Source of the DNA: an uncultured Bacteroidales bacterium
GTDB lineage: Bacteria > Bacteroidota > Bacteroidia > Bacteroidales > UBA932
Length of the DNA: 64,000 nt
Reading direction: 5' to 3'
Assembly: GCA_934700615.1 (NCBI GenBank)
Contig: CAKUXR010000016.1
Span: forward strand, 10,542-74,541
Each line of letters starts with the position of its first letter. The stretch's first letter is position 1. The translations under genes and the position numbers were made by a program. The notes beneath the pieces were generated by a model. It was not told where the DNA came from, searched no databases, and saw nothing but the letters and a program-made list of their open reading frames with translations. Shown here in pieces: positions 24,514 to 32,193 of the stretch.

Positions 24514-24566
24514 CAGATAGCACGGAGCGCCGTGAGAGGCGTTTCATGATTACCCGACAAAAAGAC

Positions 24567-24604
24567 AATAGGGTGAGGTTTTCAGTGCCTCACCCTATTA
24601 TTGT
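24567..24604. terminator. bidirectional terminator between AraC-type gene and DUF4301 gene
   Basis: AATAGGGTGAGG (24567-24578) pairs perfectly with CCTCACCCTATT (24588-24599). T-rich sequence follows on the plus strand, and GTCTTTTTG on the minus strand. Confidence 0.75.
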
Positions 24605-24607
24605 TTG

Positions 24608-24760
24608 GTACCACTTGAAACGTTTTCGCGGAACAAAACGCAGGTCGAAAACCATTTCGTACCACTCAAAACGTTTAAACGGTACCGAATGCCAAAATAA
24701 ACTAATTCCGTACCACGTAAAACGTTTTCGCGGAACAAAATCCCAGAATTTCCCAGACTG
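24608..24760. repeat. three 51-bp tandem repeats
   Basis: GTACCAC begins units at 24608, 24659 and 24710, an exact 51-bp period. Each unit contains AAACGTTTT or AAACGTTTA and ends its conserved half with CGGAACAAAA or CGGTACCGAA. Because 51 is a multiple of three, reading frames through it show a 17-residue repeat on both strands (Y-H-x-K-R-F-R-G-T-K on plus). No start or signal supports translation, so I treat it as DNA repeat. The stretch 24761-24816 is C-rich with CCAGAC/CCCGTC-like words. Confidence 0.75.
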
Positions 24761-24816
24761 CCCCGGCTGCCCCGTCTATCCCAGACCATCCAGACTACCT
24801 CGTCTGTCCACCCCGA

Positions 24817-26328
24817 CTATCCCTGATGCGCAGGCCTGAGCAAATCCAGGACCACCTTCACAGGATTGAACGTATCCAGAGGGACCTCGACGAAACACGT
24901 GTTCCAGTCACTCATCGAACCGTTCCACAGGCCAGGAAGCTCGAGAGCCTTGAGGTCACGCCCCTGGTAACTCTTGGAACTCATGAAACCGGCATCCTCA
25001 TCCACGAAATCCAGAAGATTGAACTTGTCCCCCTTGTAATTCCTGATACAGCAGACAAGATCCACAGGATTGAAATGAGTGGCACGGGACAGGATATCAC
25101 GGGAACGCTCATCCTCCATATTGATCTGGACACTCTCCAGAATCTGAAGATTGGACGAACCGTCCTTGCCGGCGATAATGAACGGACCGCCGCCTGGCTC
25201 ACCCTGATTGCGGACCATACCGCAGACACGGATAGGACGGTCAAGCTTTGACCTCAGCAGGGCAACCCTCTCGGCAGGAGTACGCATGAGAGGAAGCTGG
25301 ATGCAAAGCTCACTGTCAAGGAACGACTCGATCTCGTCACAAAGACATTGACACTCATCAGAAGCGACATCCGCGACAGCGTCGAGCTTGCGGAGATAGC
25401 CGAAAATGATGTCCCTCAGCTCCAAGCACCTTCCCATGAGGACCTTCTTGTAACGCGCAGTCACACCCAGGAACCTGTCATTGGAGACATTGTCAATGTT
25501 CTTGATGGAAACCAGCTCATCCTGGAGATTGTTCAGGTTATAAATCAATGCACCATGACCGGCAGGCCTGAACAGGAGACTTCCGTCCTCCTTTCTGAAA
25601 GGCCTGTTCTCCATATCGACAGCCACAGTATCGGTAGCCTTGTCCTGGAACGTGAACGAGATATTGTACTTCACGCCATACTTCTTCTCATAAGCGGCTT
25701 TGACCTCATCCAGAGCGGCCTCGAACAGAGGCTTGAACTCAGGAGAAATAGTGAACACGACATTGGCAGAACCGTCCGCATTTCTCATATAGTCCTGAGC
25801 CTCAACAAGATGCTCAGCAAAAGCAGTCCTGCACTCCCCGTCCGGATATCTGTGGAAACGGATCACGCCCTTCGGCTTCGAGCCATAGCCAAGCCCACTG
25901 TCATTGAGGACCTTGTCGGCAACATCCTTGCGGTAATCCGCATTGTCCTCAGGTTGGCCGAACATCTCCTCAGTATAGAACGCGAAATCCCTGATACGCG
26001 CAGCAAGCTTGCCCACAGGAGAATCAGCGCCGGGATCAGTGCCGTTTTCCAGAGCGGAAAGCCCTGCGAAAATGTCCTTGAACATACGGGAAGCAGCTCC
26101 GGAAGCAGGCACGAACTTGCACTTTCCGGCCACAAAAGCATTGTCACAATAAGCGACAGCCTTATCAGCCTCCTCCTCGCTCATCACCTTGATTCCACGC
26201 TCAGGAGTCGCAGGTCCCACGATATCCATCCACGGAAATCCTTTCTTGAAACGCTCAACTTGAGCCTCAACGGTCTTTACTGAAGAGCCACGCTCCCCAA
26301 TAGCTTTAATGTCATCCTTACTAAACAT
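24817..26328 (-). CDS. DUF4301 family protein
   Basis: A 503-residue soluble protein matching the DUF4301 family, widespread in Bacteroidota with unknown activity. Recognisable family segments are KFVPASGAASRMFKD near residue 92, GVIRFHRYPDGECRTAFAEH, the FRPAGHGALIYNLN segment (which resembles sugar nucleotidyltransferase motifs), ELCIQLPL, GEPGGGPF and VEVPLDTFNPVK. The PASGAASRM and RPAGHGAL pieces suggest a nucleotide-binding fold of the UDP-sugar pyrophosphorylase type, which is an inference. It is the last gene of the recF-DUF721-pdxB operon, starting 2 bp after pdxB. Its C terminus abuts the 51-bp repeat region. Confidence 0.88.
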   Translation of the reverse strand: MFSKDDIKAIGERGSSVKTVEAQVERFKKGFPWMDIVGPATPERGIKVMSEEEADKAVAYCDNAFVAGKCKFVPASGAASRMFKDIFAGLSALENGTDPGADSPVGKLAARIRDFAFYTEEMFGQPEDNADYRKDVADKVLNDSGLGYGSKPKGVIRFHRYPDGECRTAFAEHLVEAQDYMRNADGSANVVFTISPEFKPLFEAALDEVKAAYEKKYGVKYNISFTFQDKATDTVAVDMENRPFRKEDGSLLFRPAGHGALIYNLNNLQDELVSIKNIDNVSNDRFLGVTARYKKVLMGRCLELRDIIFGYLRKLDAVADVASDECQCLCDEIESFLDSELCIQLPLMRTPAERVALLRSKLDRPIRVCGMVRNQGEPGGGPFIIAGKDGSSNLQILESVQINMEDERSRDILSRATHFNPVDLVCCIRNYKGDKFNLLDFVDEDAGFMSSKSYQGRDLKALELPGLWNGSMSDWNTCFVEVPLDTFNPVKVVLDLLRPAHQG

Positions 26329-26330
26329 AT

Positions 26331-27380
26331 CTAGTCTATATAAACTTCTCTCCTGTAATTGTATTCACTCCTGAGCCTGTCGAAGTTCTCAGGATTCAGC
26401 CTCAGCATGAAATCGTCGGTAAAAATCGGATAATTGTACTGGAGCACCGACGCGATCTCTCCCTGGTTCAAGCCCTTGAGATCCAGCTTTACAGCCTCAT
26501 TCTCAGGCAGATCCGTCTTCGGGAAGAACTCATAGAGTTCCGTAATACCGAAATAATGAGCTACCGCCCTGACCGCTGCCGCAGTACCATTCTGCTTGCC
26601 CTGATACGAATATCCCGCAATATGAGGAGTCGCAATCGCAACCTTGTCCATAAGGTCCAGGTCAATGTCAGGCTCATGATTCCATGTGTCAATGATAACC
26701 GGGCCCAGCTTCGGAATCGCTGCCTTGAGCGCATCATCGCACACGACCTCACCCCTTGCAGCATTGATAAAGAACGCACCCGGCTGCATCAGCGAGAAGA
26801 ACTCGCTGTTCGCCATTCCCCTTGTCGTCTCGTCGAGCGGCACGTGGAGCGTGACGATCTGCGAATTCTGCAGCAGATAATCCAGGTCACAGAAGCCGAA
26901 AGACCCTTCTGCCTCCGCACGCGGCGGATCGCACTTGAGAATCTTGAAGCCCAATGCGCGTCCCATCCTCTCGATCAGGCTGCCCACATGACCCACACCG
27001 ATGATACCGATGGTATCTCCCTGCAGGCTGATGGACCTCCTGGAAGCAAGACCGTAAAGAGCCGAGAAAACATACTCCATGACACCTCCGGCATTGCACC
27101 CGGGAGCATTGCGGACCACAATTCCCTTGGAATCGCAATATGGAAAGTCAATGTGGTCAGTTCCGATTGTAGCCGTAGCTATGAACTTCACCTTCGAGCC
27201 CTCAAGAAGATCGGCATTGCACTTCGTTCTGGTCCTGACCATCAGGACATCGGCATCCCTGACATCCTCCGGACCGATTTTATCACCGGGAAGATAAGTC
27301 ATATCCGCATACGGGTCGAAGACTCCCTCCAAAAAAGGAATTGCCTTATCGGCAACTATTTTCAATCTCTTGTTACACAT
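26331..27380 (-). CDS. pdxB: 4-phosphoerythronate dehydrogenase
   Basis: PdxB oxidises 4-phospho-D-erythronate in the DXP-dependent pathway to pyridoxal phosphate. The 349 residues belong to the D-2-hydroxyacid dehydrogenase family: substrate-domain start LKIVADKAIPFLEGVF, VRTRTKCNADLL, TATIGTDHIDF, the NAD-binding GIIGVGHVGSLIE (G-x-G-x-x-G), FINAARGEVV carrying the active-site Arg, DTWNHEPDID carrying Glu, and ATPHIAGYSYQGK carrying His. The last motif and the C-terminal dimerisation domain separate PdxB from SerA. It starts one base after the DUF721 stop. The PLP it supplies is used by LysA nearby, though co-regulation is not shown. Confidence 0.93.
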   Translation of the reverse strand: MCNKRLKIVADKAIPFLEGVFDPYADMTYLPGDKIGPEDVRDADVLMVRTRTKCNADLLEGSKVKFIATATIGTDHIDFPYCDSKGIVVRNAPGCNAGGVMEYVFSALYGLASRRSISLQGDTIGIIGVGHVGSLIERMGRALGFKILKCDPPRAEAEGSFGFCDLDYLLQNSQIVTLHVPLDETTRGMANSEFFSLMQPGAFFINAARGEVVCDDALKAAIPKLGPVIIDTWNHEPDIDLDLMDKVAIATPHIAGYSYQGKQNGTAAAVRAVAHYFGITELYEFFPKTDLPENEAVKLDLKGLNQGEIASVLQYNYPIFTDDFMLRLNPENFDRLRSEYNYRREVYID

Positions 27381-27381
27381 A

Positions 27382-27726
27382 TCACCTTAAAACCAATGAT
27401 TTTACAGGAGCGGTGCATCCGGTATTGCTGTAAAGCGGATCCGAAGTAACTACCCTGTTTATCTCCTCAATTATAGCATCCCTGTTGAAAAACAACTGGT
27501 TACGCACAACAGAGGATGATATCCCGCAAATGAGGACACCATCCTTCAGAAATTTCGACAAAGTATATGGGGCGGCGCCCGTGACCTTGTCCCATGCGGA
27601 AAGCACGAGATGGACATCCATACCCGCGGACAGCCTCATCGCCTTCAGGAACAGAGGCATGATATTGTCCATCTGCATCGGCTCCTTGCGCTCCATGGAA
27701 ATGCTCTTTCCCTTATATCTGCCCAT
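27382..27726 (-). CDS. DUF721 (DciA-like) protein
   Basis: A 114-residue DUF721 protein. In other bacteria this family includes DciA, which helps load the replicative helicase DnaB; whether that holds in Bacteroidota is inference. The KH-like core reads FLKAMRLSAGMDVHLVLSAWDKVTGAAPYTLSKFLKDGVLICGISSS with the usual W-x-x-V-x-G signature, followed by VRNQLFFNRDAIIEEIN. The open frame extends further upstream, but the ATG at 27726 gives the family's normal start and a 14-bp overlap with the end of recF, implying translational coupling. RecF-DUF721 adjacency is very common in Bacteroidota. Confidence 0.85.
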   Translation of the reverse strand: MGRYKGKSISMERKEPMQMDNIMPLFLKAMRLSAGMDVHLVLSAWDKVTGAAPYTLSKFLKDGVLICGISSSVVRNQLFFNRDAIIEEINRVVTSDPLYSNTGCTAPVKSLVLR

Positions 27727-28825
27727 TTTCCACCCTCCTGAAATTACCGCCTTCTGTCTCGAAATAAGCCCTGTCAGATGTAATGCTGTCCACAATGCCG
27801 GCAAGACGGACCTTGTTGCTGTCAGTAATGAAAATCTGACCGAATTCATTGCCGGCCACCATAGCCAGCAGATTGGCGGTCCTGCTCATGTCAAGCTTGT
27901 CGAACACGTCATCCAGCAGAAGCATCGGCGGAACACCGAAACTCTCCTTCATGAGCTCATACTGGGCGAACTTTAGAGAAACCAGAAAAGACTTCTGCTG
28001 TCCCTGGGAACCGCAGCGGCGGATGGGATGCCCGTTCATACCGAAAGTCAGGTCATCACGCTGAGGACCGGCGGAAGTATAGCCCAGAACCAGATCCTTG
28101 TTCCTCGCTGCCGCCAGAAGTTCTGTCAATGCCCCTGCCTCAAGGTCTGACTTGTAACCCACCACGACCTTTTCCCGGCCGCCAGAAAGGTCATGATAGA
28201 ACTTCTCCACAACAGGCGAAAGACGCTCGGCAAAAGACTTGCGCTTCTCATATATGCGCGAGGCATAGACCGACATCCTCTCCTCCATGATTTCCAGAAG
28301 GGCCATGTCTGGCCGGTAATTCTTCAGAGCCGAGTTGCGCTGGTCAAGAAGCTTATTATATTGCTGGACATCAGAGAGATACTCATTATCCATCTGAGAA
28401 AGGACCATATTCATGAACCTCCTCCTGTCCTCCCCGGAATCACTCACCAGAGACACGTCGTCAGGAGACACCATCACCACGGGCAGTTCGCCGATATGCT
28501 CTGAAATACGCTGGTAAGGCTTGTCATCCCTGCGGAGCTTCTTCTCCCCCTTGTGCATCACCTTGATAGAGAATCTGGAACGCAATGCACTCTGCATCAG
28601 ATAGTTTCCCGAGATGGAAAAAGAATCGGCCCCATACCGGAAGTTATCCCGGTCCGATGACCTGAAAGCGCTCTTTGTCATTGAAAGATACCATACGGCA
28701 TCGAGAAGATTGGTCTTTCCCTCCCCGTTCCCGCCGGAGATGCAGTTGATATTGGCAGAGAACTCGAGCTCCGCCAGTGCAATGTTTCTATAGTCCTGAA
28801 CTACAAGTTTTTCCAGAATCGCCAT
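27713..28825 (-). CDS. recF: DNA replication and repair protein RecF
   Basis: RecF is an SMC-like ATPase that loads RecA at gaps with RecO and RecR. The 370 residues show Walker A GGNGEGKTNLLDAV near residues 31-40, the LRRDDKPYQR lobe, VMVSPDDVSLV, the ABC signature region (RRCGSQGQQKSFLVSLKFAQ) and Walker B PPMLLLDDVFDKLD, then FITDSN. Length is standard. It heads the four-gene operon. A TATCTTTG box at 28848-28855 on the minus strand is well placed as a -7 element, but I see no good -33 box. Confidence 0.95.
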   Translation of the reverse strand: MAILEKLVVQDYRNIALAELEFSANINCISGGNGEGKTNLLDAVWYLSMTKSAFRSSDRDNFRYGADSFSISGNYLMQSALRSRFSIKVMHKGEKKLRRDDKPYQRISEHIGELPVVMVSPDDVSLVSDSGEDRRRFMNMVLSQMDNEYLSDVQQYNKLLDQRNSALKNYRPDMALLEIMEERMSVYASRIYEKRKSFAERLSPVVEKFYHDLSGGREKVVVGYKSDLEAGALTELLAAARNKDLVLGYTSAGPQRDDLTFGMNGHPIRRCGSQGQQKSFLVSLKFAQYELMKESFGVPPMLLLDDVFDKLDMSRTANLLAMVAGNEFGQIFITDSNKVRLAGIVDSITSDRAYFETEGGNFRRVENGQI

Positions 28826-28847
28826 TCCGCACAGATTAATGTCCTAG

Positions 28848-28855
28848 CAAAGATA
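28848..28855 (-). promoter_or_regulatory. possible -7 box of the recF operon
   Basis: TATCTTTG on the minus strand, 22 nt upstream of the recF ATG, matches TAnnTTTG. No -33 match at the expected distance, so confidence is limited. Confidence 0.4.
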
Positions 28856-28963
28856 ACTCATTTCCATGACTTTTCCGAGCAGTTCACGAAATACAGGCCT
28901 CCGCAAACGCAAACCGGCAGCCCTTCGCAAGGCCGCCAGTCTGACAAATCTAAAAACACTAAA

Positions 28964-30424
28964 TTATCGTGGTTCCTGAGCACCGCATCCCGGAACGGCA
29001 CCGAACACGTCGATAGCCTTCTGCCAAGGATAACGGTTGAAGTACATTGACACCGAAGAAGTCATAGTACCGGTCATGTTCATACCCATTGCCGAACGGA
29101 AAGTGTTGGCAGCGGAATTAGGGTCATACGAAGTAGTCTCCTTATATGAAACACTCAAGAATCCATTCAGGTAAGCCTCGTCGAGCCTGCCCTTGAAGAG
29201 GGCCGGATCAGTAAGAGACTCGTTGCCGCCCGTCTCGGCGATGGCATCCACATCGTCGAAATCATCAACATTCACTCTGGTAAGCATTCCGCCTCCAGGG
29301 ATGGTAAGGTCGGTGATGCGGTTCAGGAAGAAGATATTGTTCTTCACCACATCGTGACGCTTGGCCTCGCGGTTCGCATCGCTGTCAATGTGAGTCCTGT
29401 CAAGACCCGCGAAAATGGTCAGGCCGATGATATTGTTCTCCAGAGTACAGCTTGTACCAGGCTGGAACCTGAAACCGAAACCCTGAGACTGGAGATCCTT
29501 GGTATAAGACCATACGAAAAGGACGGTATTGTTGCGGAAATCAATCTTGGTAATGGCGTTAGGATCCGGACCGCGGACATCCATCGTGGTGACACGGTTA
29601 TTGATGAACGCGCAGTTGTCCACTGTCAATGAGCCTTTCAGAAGGCCGCAGATGGTGGTATTCGGACCATTCACGAATGTGCAGTTGCGGATCAGGACAT
29701 TGAGATTGTTTACCTTTCCGGCCACTCCGTCGAAATAGATGAAGTAAGTCTCCTGGGTATAGACCTCCTTGTTTTCAAGATTCGGACCGCCCTGTCCCTT
29801 GGAACCCTCACGCATCATGAACGAGGTCTCCACGCCCTCCGGCCAGCCTTCGCCGCGGAGATTGTAGCCGATGGCATTGCCCTTGTTGAACAGGAACCCG
29901 TCGATGACGAGAGAAGAGGAAGGCTTTTCAATGCTGCGGATCTGGATAGTTCCGCGCCCCTGCGAAGAACCGTTGGAATTCGCGTCAGGAGCAATCGTCG
30001 TAAGATGCTTGAGCACATCACGCTCAGAGAAATCCTCACTGTAGCCGCCCAAAATGACGAGAGGCTTGTCAATGATAATGTTGCCTCTGTTCATGAGACC
30101 GAAATAATTGCCTTCGGCAACTCTGATTTCGGAACCGTCAGTAGCCAGGTCAATGGCTTTCTGAATGTTTTTCAATGCTGTTGAAGGACTGAGTCCGTCA
30201 TTCTTGTTGGAGCCGCTGCGGGACACATAATATGTCGGGCCCGAAGCTCGCGGAACAGCCGCACCTACGGATGCGGAACCTGCTTTTTCGACTGCCGTAT
30301 TCATTTTTTCAGTGGTATTGTTCGCCGCATCCTTGAGTTTCTTCAAGAAACCCTGACCACTGGAAGGTGTCGTCAGAGCCAGAAGAGACACAAGCAGGGC
30401 GACATTTCTAAAAATACTTTTCAT
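28964..30424 (-). CDS. secreted right-handed parallel beta-helix protein (DUF1565-like)
   Basis: A 486-residue exported protein with a signal peptide (NVALLVSLLALTTPSSGQ). It has a low-complexity helical linker (FLKKLKDAANNTTEKMNTAVEKAG) and then a DUF1565/pectate-lyase-like beta-helix beginning TYYVSRSGSNKNDGLSPSTALKNIQKAI, followed by rungs with regularly spaced N-N/I-x-x-C/F patterns (VLIRNCTFVNG, LTVDNCAFINNRV, CTLENNIIGLTIF, DVVKNNIFFLNRI). Such proteins bind or cut polysaccharides, or act as adhesins; no catalytic set is evident. Last gene of the 35049-28964 operon, starting 12 bp after the outer-membrane protein gene. Confidence 0.8.
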   Translation of the reverse strand: MKSIFRNVALLVSLLALTTPSSGQGFLKKLKDAANNTTEKMNTAVEKAGSASVGAAVPRASGPTYYVSRSGSNKNDGLSPSTALKNIQKAIDLATDGSEIRVAEGNYFGLMNRGNIIIDKPLVILGGYSEDFSERDVLKHLTTIAPDANSNGSSQGRGTIQIRSIEKPSSSLVIDGFLFNKGNAIGYNLRGEGWPEGVETSFMMREGSKGQGGPNLENKEVYTQETYFIYFDGVAGKVNNLNVLIRNCTFVNGPNTTICGLLKGSLTVDNCAFINNRVTTMDVRGPDPNAITKIDFRNNTVLFVWSYTKDLQSQGFGFRFQPGTSCTLENNIIGLTIFAGLDRTHIDSDANREAKRHDVVKNNIFFLNRITDLTIPGGGMLTRVNVDDFDDVDAIAETGGNESLTDPALFKGRLDEAYLNGFLSVSYKETTSYDPNSAANTFRSAMGMNMTGTMTSSVSMYFNRYPWQKAIDVFGAVPGCGAQEPR

Positions 30425-30436
30425 AACCTTCTCTTA

Positions 30437-31420
30437 TTAGAAATAATAGTTGAGAGAGAGACAGAAACCGATGTTCTCGGTACCATAGAGGACAGCGTGA
30501 CTGCCCGGGCTCACGAGGTCATTGTACTGCTCCACCTTACCTGTCTTGGAAGAGAATCCCTCGAACTTGGTCCAGGTCTGAGGCTGGAAGGTAAACATCA
30601 CCGGAGTGAATGTCATCGCGCCGGTAAGGGAGAGACGGCCTGTCATGAACCACTCCACACCCATATCGGCACTGACGCCGACACCATGGATATAGCCGAC
30701 ATTGTAACGCTCGGTAGGACGTGCATATGCGATTCCGAGATCCGCCTGGAAATCATTGAGAGTAGGATCTTTTCCGACAGCCGGACGCGCCATCGGCATC
30801 GTCGAAGGGACACGGTTCTCAGGAGTCATGGTGTTTCCGTAATTGAAGCCGAGACTGCCGCCTGCGATAGAGTACGACACATTGAATCCCGCCATGAAAC
30901 GGAGAGGGCCGGTGCCTGCAAGATACTGGAATCCCAATGCGAGACTTCCGCTGTTGAGGTTGGACACCACGGCATCCGCCACCTGGTTCCTGGAATCGGG
31001 ATTGACAGCCTTGGCGAGGTCGTCATCCACATATTCACGATAGTCGATGTGGCTTCCGTTAAGACCGACGGTCGCGCGGAACGCCCACTTGTCACTCAGA
31101 AAATATCTGAATCTGAATGCTGCCAGAGGGTCCTGGGAAAGGATGAACATCTGTTTCTTGGACCCGGCCATTCCTTCAATGAACTCGCCGGCGAAGTCGC
31201 CGTTGTCAGGCTGCATCTTCAGGCGGTATGAAAGAGTTGCAGGGTTGAACGTGACACCGATGGACCAGTCGCCCCTCTTCGGTGAGAAACGGGGAGCCTT
31301 CCGGATGGTGCCCGCATAGGCCATCATTTCACCGGACTCGCTGCCGTTTCCCTGCGCCTTCGCGCCCATCGACATTAAAGTCAATGCCGCAAGGCTCATT
31401 ATCAAGTATTTTTTCATCAT
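30437..31420 (-). CDS. outer-membrane beta-barrel protein
   Basis: A 327-residue exported protein: signal peptide (LIMSLAALTLMSMGAKAQ), a glycine/serine-rich mature start, then alternating beta-strand patterns such as WSIGVTFNPATLSYRL, LAAFRFRYFLSDKWAFRATVGL and LSLTGAMTFTPVMFTF. It ends in a strand closing with phenylalanine (FCLSLNYYF), the classic outer-membrane barrel terminus recognised by BamA. About 10-12 strands are plausible. Third gene of the operon, between the H1-like/lipoprotein frame and the beta-helix protein; the set looks like a surface complex. The family is not identified more precisely. Confidence 0.78.
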   Translation of the reverse strand: MMKKYLIMSLAALTLMSMGAKAQGNGSESGEMMAYAGTIRKAPRFSPKRGDWSIGVTFNPATLSYRLKMQPDNGDFAGEFIEGMAGSKKQMFILSQDPLAAFRFRYFLSDKWAFRATVGLNGSHIDYREYVDDDLAKAVNPDSRNQVADAVVSNLNSGSLALGFQYLAGTGPLRFMAGFNVSYSIAGGSLGFNYGNTMTPENRVPSTMPMARPAVGKDPTLNDFQADLGIAYARPTERYNVGYIHGVGVSADMGVEWFMTGRLSLTGAMTFTPVMFTFQPQTWTKFEGFSSKTGKVEQYNDLVSPGSHAVLYGTENIGFCLSLNYYF

Positions 31421-31499
31421 ATAGTCGATTTAAAGTTAGCTGCCGACTCCGGTGCCGCAAGCCAATGACTTGCGGACTGGAGGTGCAGAGATGTCATCA

Positions 31500-32156
31500 C
31501 TACTGGACCAGGCCGGACTCACCATAATATGCGACAGGCTTCATATCCAGCTTGAAGTAAGCCGCCGTGCCGCAAGACAATGTCTTGGCGATATCAGCGT
31601 GGAAATAAGCACTGGTCTCTACAGAGCCGCCTTTGTCCTTGCTGGTCTTGGCAGTACCGGTTCCCCTGCATTCAACTCTCACCTCAAGAGTCTGTCCTAC
31701 AGGGCATCCGAGAGTTGTCTCGAAATAACCGTCCTGACGGACCTTGACAGTTTTGAGGGCATATTCCACATTTCCCTTGTCATCTTTCTGTCCGTAGAAG
31801 ATATTCACAGGCAATCCCACCTCTGCAGGAGAAGGGTCCGATCCTGTAGGAGCATATCTGACATGGCCGCACACTATGCTCTTCACCGGGATATTCTCCT
31901 CGGTAAGGTCAGTCGGGTCAACGTGCTCGCAGGACACGCATGCGGTTCCTGCCAATGAAGCGATAACCAGAAGTCCTGCAAGACCTTTCATCTTGGCGAT
32001 GGATATTTTCCTGAATTCCTTGAGCATCGGTTCCAATGCGAGGGAAGCTTTGCGGGCGCGCAATCCTGCTGCCTTGTTTCCTTTCTTCTCCTGTGCTGTA
32101 GCGTCGCGAAGCATCGACTCCGCCGCCTTCTTGATTTGTTTCAAAAGTTCTTCCAT
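31500..32156 (-). CDS. histone-H1-like domain fused in frame to a DUF-type surface lipoprotein
   Basis: The open frame of 218 codons joins two parts that normally belong to separate genes. Residues 1-54 match the small Bacteroidota histone-H1-like (Hc1) DNA-binding protein: LLKQIKKAAESMLRDATAQ, GNKAAGLRARKASLALE and LKEFRKISI. At residue 56 a new methionine begins a classic lipoprotein signal (MKGLAGLLVIASLAGTACVSC), followed by a radical-SAM-maturation-style lipoprotein domain with V-K-S-I-V-C-G-H-V-R-Y, LPVNIFYGQKDD and VRVECRGTG. Either translation of the lipoprotein starts at 31991 within an H1-like relic, or a lost H1 stop codon created a fusion. A signal peptide 55 residues in would not normally be recognised, so two products from one frame is the simplest view. 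Second gene of the operon. Confidence 0.75.
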   Translation of the reverse strand: MEELLKQIKKAAESMLRDATAQEKKGNKAAGLRARKASLALEPMLKEFRKISIAKMKGLAGLLVIASLAGTACVSCEHVDPTDLTEENIPVKSIVCGHVRYAPTGSDPSPAEVGLPVNIFYGQKDDKGNVEYALKTVKVRQDGYFETTLGCPVGQTLEVRVECRGTGTAKTSKDKGGSVETSAYFHADIAKTLSCGTAAYFKLDMKPVAYYGESGLVQ

Positions 32157-32193
32157 AATAAAGTGTGTATTAATTATTTATAACTGTCAAACT

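Noticed and set aside
24546..24839. 97-codon ORF across the 51-bp repeats
   Set aside because: It runs through a terminator hairpin and the repeat, overlaps the DUF4301 3' end, and both strands show an equivalent frame, so the repeat period explains it.
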